From contig SEDG01000154.1 in NCBI GenBank assembly GCA_004295885.1, positions 1 to 6,161 of the forward strand: 6,161 nt of DNA, in the 5' to 3' direction. The translations under genes were made by a program, and so were the position numbers. The notes under the pieces are model-generated. The model was not told the DNA's origin. It did no database searches and saw only the letters and a list, made by a program, of their open reading frames with translations. The stretch comes from Pedobacter sp. (GTDB taxonomy: Bacteria > Bacteroidota > Bacteroidia > Sphingobacteriales > Sphingobacteriaceae). Of the stretch, positions 5,625-6,161 are shown piece by piece (position 1 is the first letter of the stretch; the number at the start of each line of letters is the position of its first letter).

Positions 5625-5675
5625 TATAAATCTGTACATTAGATTTAAGATAAGTTTTACAAATCATAACCAAGT

Positions 5676-6161
5676 ATGAAACCTTTACGTTTACTCACTT
5701 TCTTACTGTTATTATCAATCGGTAATATCGTTTTGGCTCAAAAACAAACCCCAACTTTAGGTATTGCGAGTAGTTTAGGTCAAGATAGTTTAGTTTATGC
5801 TGCTGGATTTAAAGTGATAACCGAATCGGTAAAAAAGATGCTCGGACCTAACTTAACTGATGAAGAGTTCAGCGCAAATTTGAAAAAGATAAAAGCGGCA
5901 AAGTGTAAAGTATTAACCTGCAATGTGTTTTTTCCTGCGGATATAAAAATTGCAGGGCCAAATGTAGATGAGGCTAAGGTTTTGGCTTATGCAGAAGTTG
6001 TGCTTTCAAGGGCCAAACAAGCGGGCGTAAAATATATAGTATTGGGAAGCTCAGGTGCCAGAAGCATTCCAGCAGATTATGATGTTAATAAGGCCAAAAC
6101 AGACTTTGTTAAACTGTGTAAAAAGCTGGGTGAGATCGCTGGTAAGTATCAGGTTTTAATC
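5676..6161 (+). CDS. Exported sugar-phosphate isomerase/epimerase-like TIM-barrel protein (3' end outside window)
   Basis: The frame opens with ATG at 5676 and stays open to the window end, giving the first 162 residues. It begins with a Sec signal peptide (MKPLRLL, hydrophobic core, cleavage after VLA at residue 21, mature Gln22), which fixes the start and places the enzyme in the periplasm. The mature part resembles xylose-isomerase-like TIM-barrel proteins (AP endonuclease 2 superfamily): an opening strand TLGIASSLG, a helix with TDEEFSANLKKIKAA, strand CKVLTCNVFFP, a long helix ending ARAKQAGVKYIVLGSSGARSIP-like (actual residues SRAKQAGVKYIV then LGSSGARSIP, 111-132), and KLCKKLGEIAGKYQVLI. 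Such proteins usually act on sugars or inositols. Metal-binding Glu, Asp and His residues lie mostly in the missing half, so activity cannot be judged. A frame this long with clear family features is surely coding. Confidence 0.85.
   Translation, partial: MKPLRLLTFLLLLSIGNIVLAQKQTPTLGIASSLGQDSLVYAAGFKVITESVKKMLGPNLTDEEFSANLKKIKAAKCKVLTCNVFFPADIKIAGPNVDEAKVLAYAEVVLSRAKQAGVKYIVLGSSGARSIPADYDVNKAKTDFVKLCKKLGEIAGKYQVLI

Larger units (their letters stand above)
5260..5675. other. 416-nt non-coding divergent intergenic region
   Basis: This spacer separates the divergent DUF4136 and isomerase-like genes and must hold the promoters of both. No credible protein gene is visible; the longest plus-strand ATG frame I noticed (5456-5554, 32 codons) has no recognisable features. 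It is longer than the other spacers here and contains several inverted repeats: a 14-bp palindrome (5354-5367), AGCTTT-T-AAAGCT (5380-5392), a stem CTTAGGAG/CTCCTGAG (5398-5405 with 5440-5447) and a distant 10-bp pair (5491-5500 with 5597-5606). It may therefore encode a small structured RNA or bind regulators. No tRNA, known riboswitch or insertion-sequence gene was recognised. Confidence 0.6.

Noticed and set aside
5260..5675. tRNA, CRISPR array or known riboswitch in the longest spacer
   Set aside because: No cloverleaf with a T-loop motif, no regularly spaced direct repeats and no recognisable aptamer core were found by reading both strands.

Overview
The window looks like a chromosomal segment from a Bacteroidota bacterium, most likely Sphingobacteriaceae (Pedobacter-like). 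The DNA is AT-rich and start codons lack Shine-Dalgarno sequences. Several products carry lipoprotein or Sec signals. The gene families (PKD-like/SusCD-associated lipoprotein, DUF4369-TlpA thioredoxin, secreted GH29 fucosidase, DUF4136 lipoprotein) are typical of that phylum. The genus is an inference from gene content; no 16S or marker gene is present.

Layout: (1) 1-402, the C-terminal end of a protein resembling the PKD-like surface lipoproteins encoded beside SusC/SusD pairs. (2) 415-1359, a lipoprotein with an HExxH zinc-protease motif, 12 nt downstream and surely co-transcribed. (3) A 139-nt gap with a strong imperfect hairpin (1390-1433), then a periplasmic TlpA-like thiol-disulfide oxidoreductase (1499-2644) and an intrinsic terminator (2687-2716). 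(4) 2782-4200, a secreted GH29-type alpha-L-fucosidase with a C-terminal discoidin-like domain. (5) 4301-4633, a small cytoplasmic Dabb-domain protein, closed by a 13-bp bidirectional terminator (4642-4672) shared with (6) the convergent DUF4136 lipoprotein gene (4675-5259, minus strand). (7) 5260-5675, a 416-nt non-coding divergent region rich in inverted repeats. (8) 5676 to the window end, the N-terminal 162 residues of an exported sugar-phosphate isomerase/epimerase-like TIM-barrel protein.

How it fits together: genes 1-3 look like the downstream end of a SusCD-type uptake locus (surface-binding lipoprotein, surface or periplasmic metallopeptidase, periplasmic thioredoxin). SusC and SusD would lie upstream, outside the window. 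The fucosidase may belong to the same nutrient-scavenging programme (host or algal fucosylated glycans or glycoproteins), but a terminator separates it, so it is probably its own transcription unit. The remaining genes look like ordinary accessory or housekeeping genes. No mobile element, CRISPR array, tRNA or rRNA was recognised. I do not see a convincing undescribed system. The least explained items are the HExxH lipoprotein, the divergent GH29 active-site motifs, the 1390-1433 hairpin and the structured 5260-5675 spacer.
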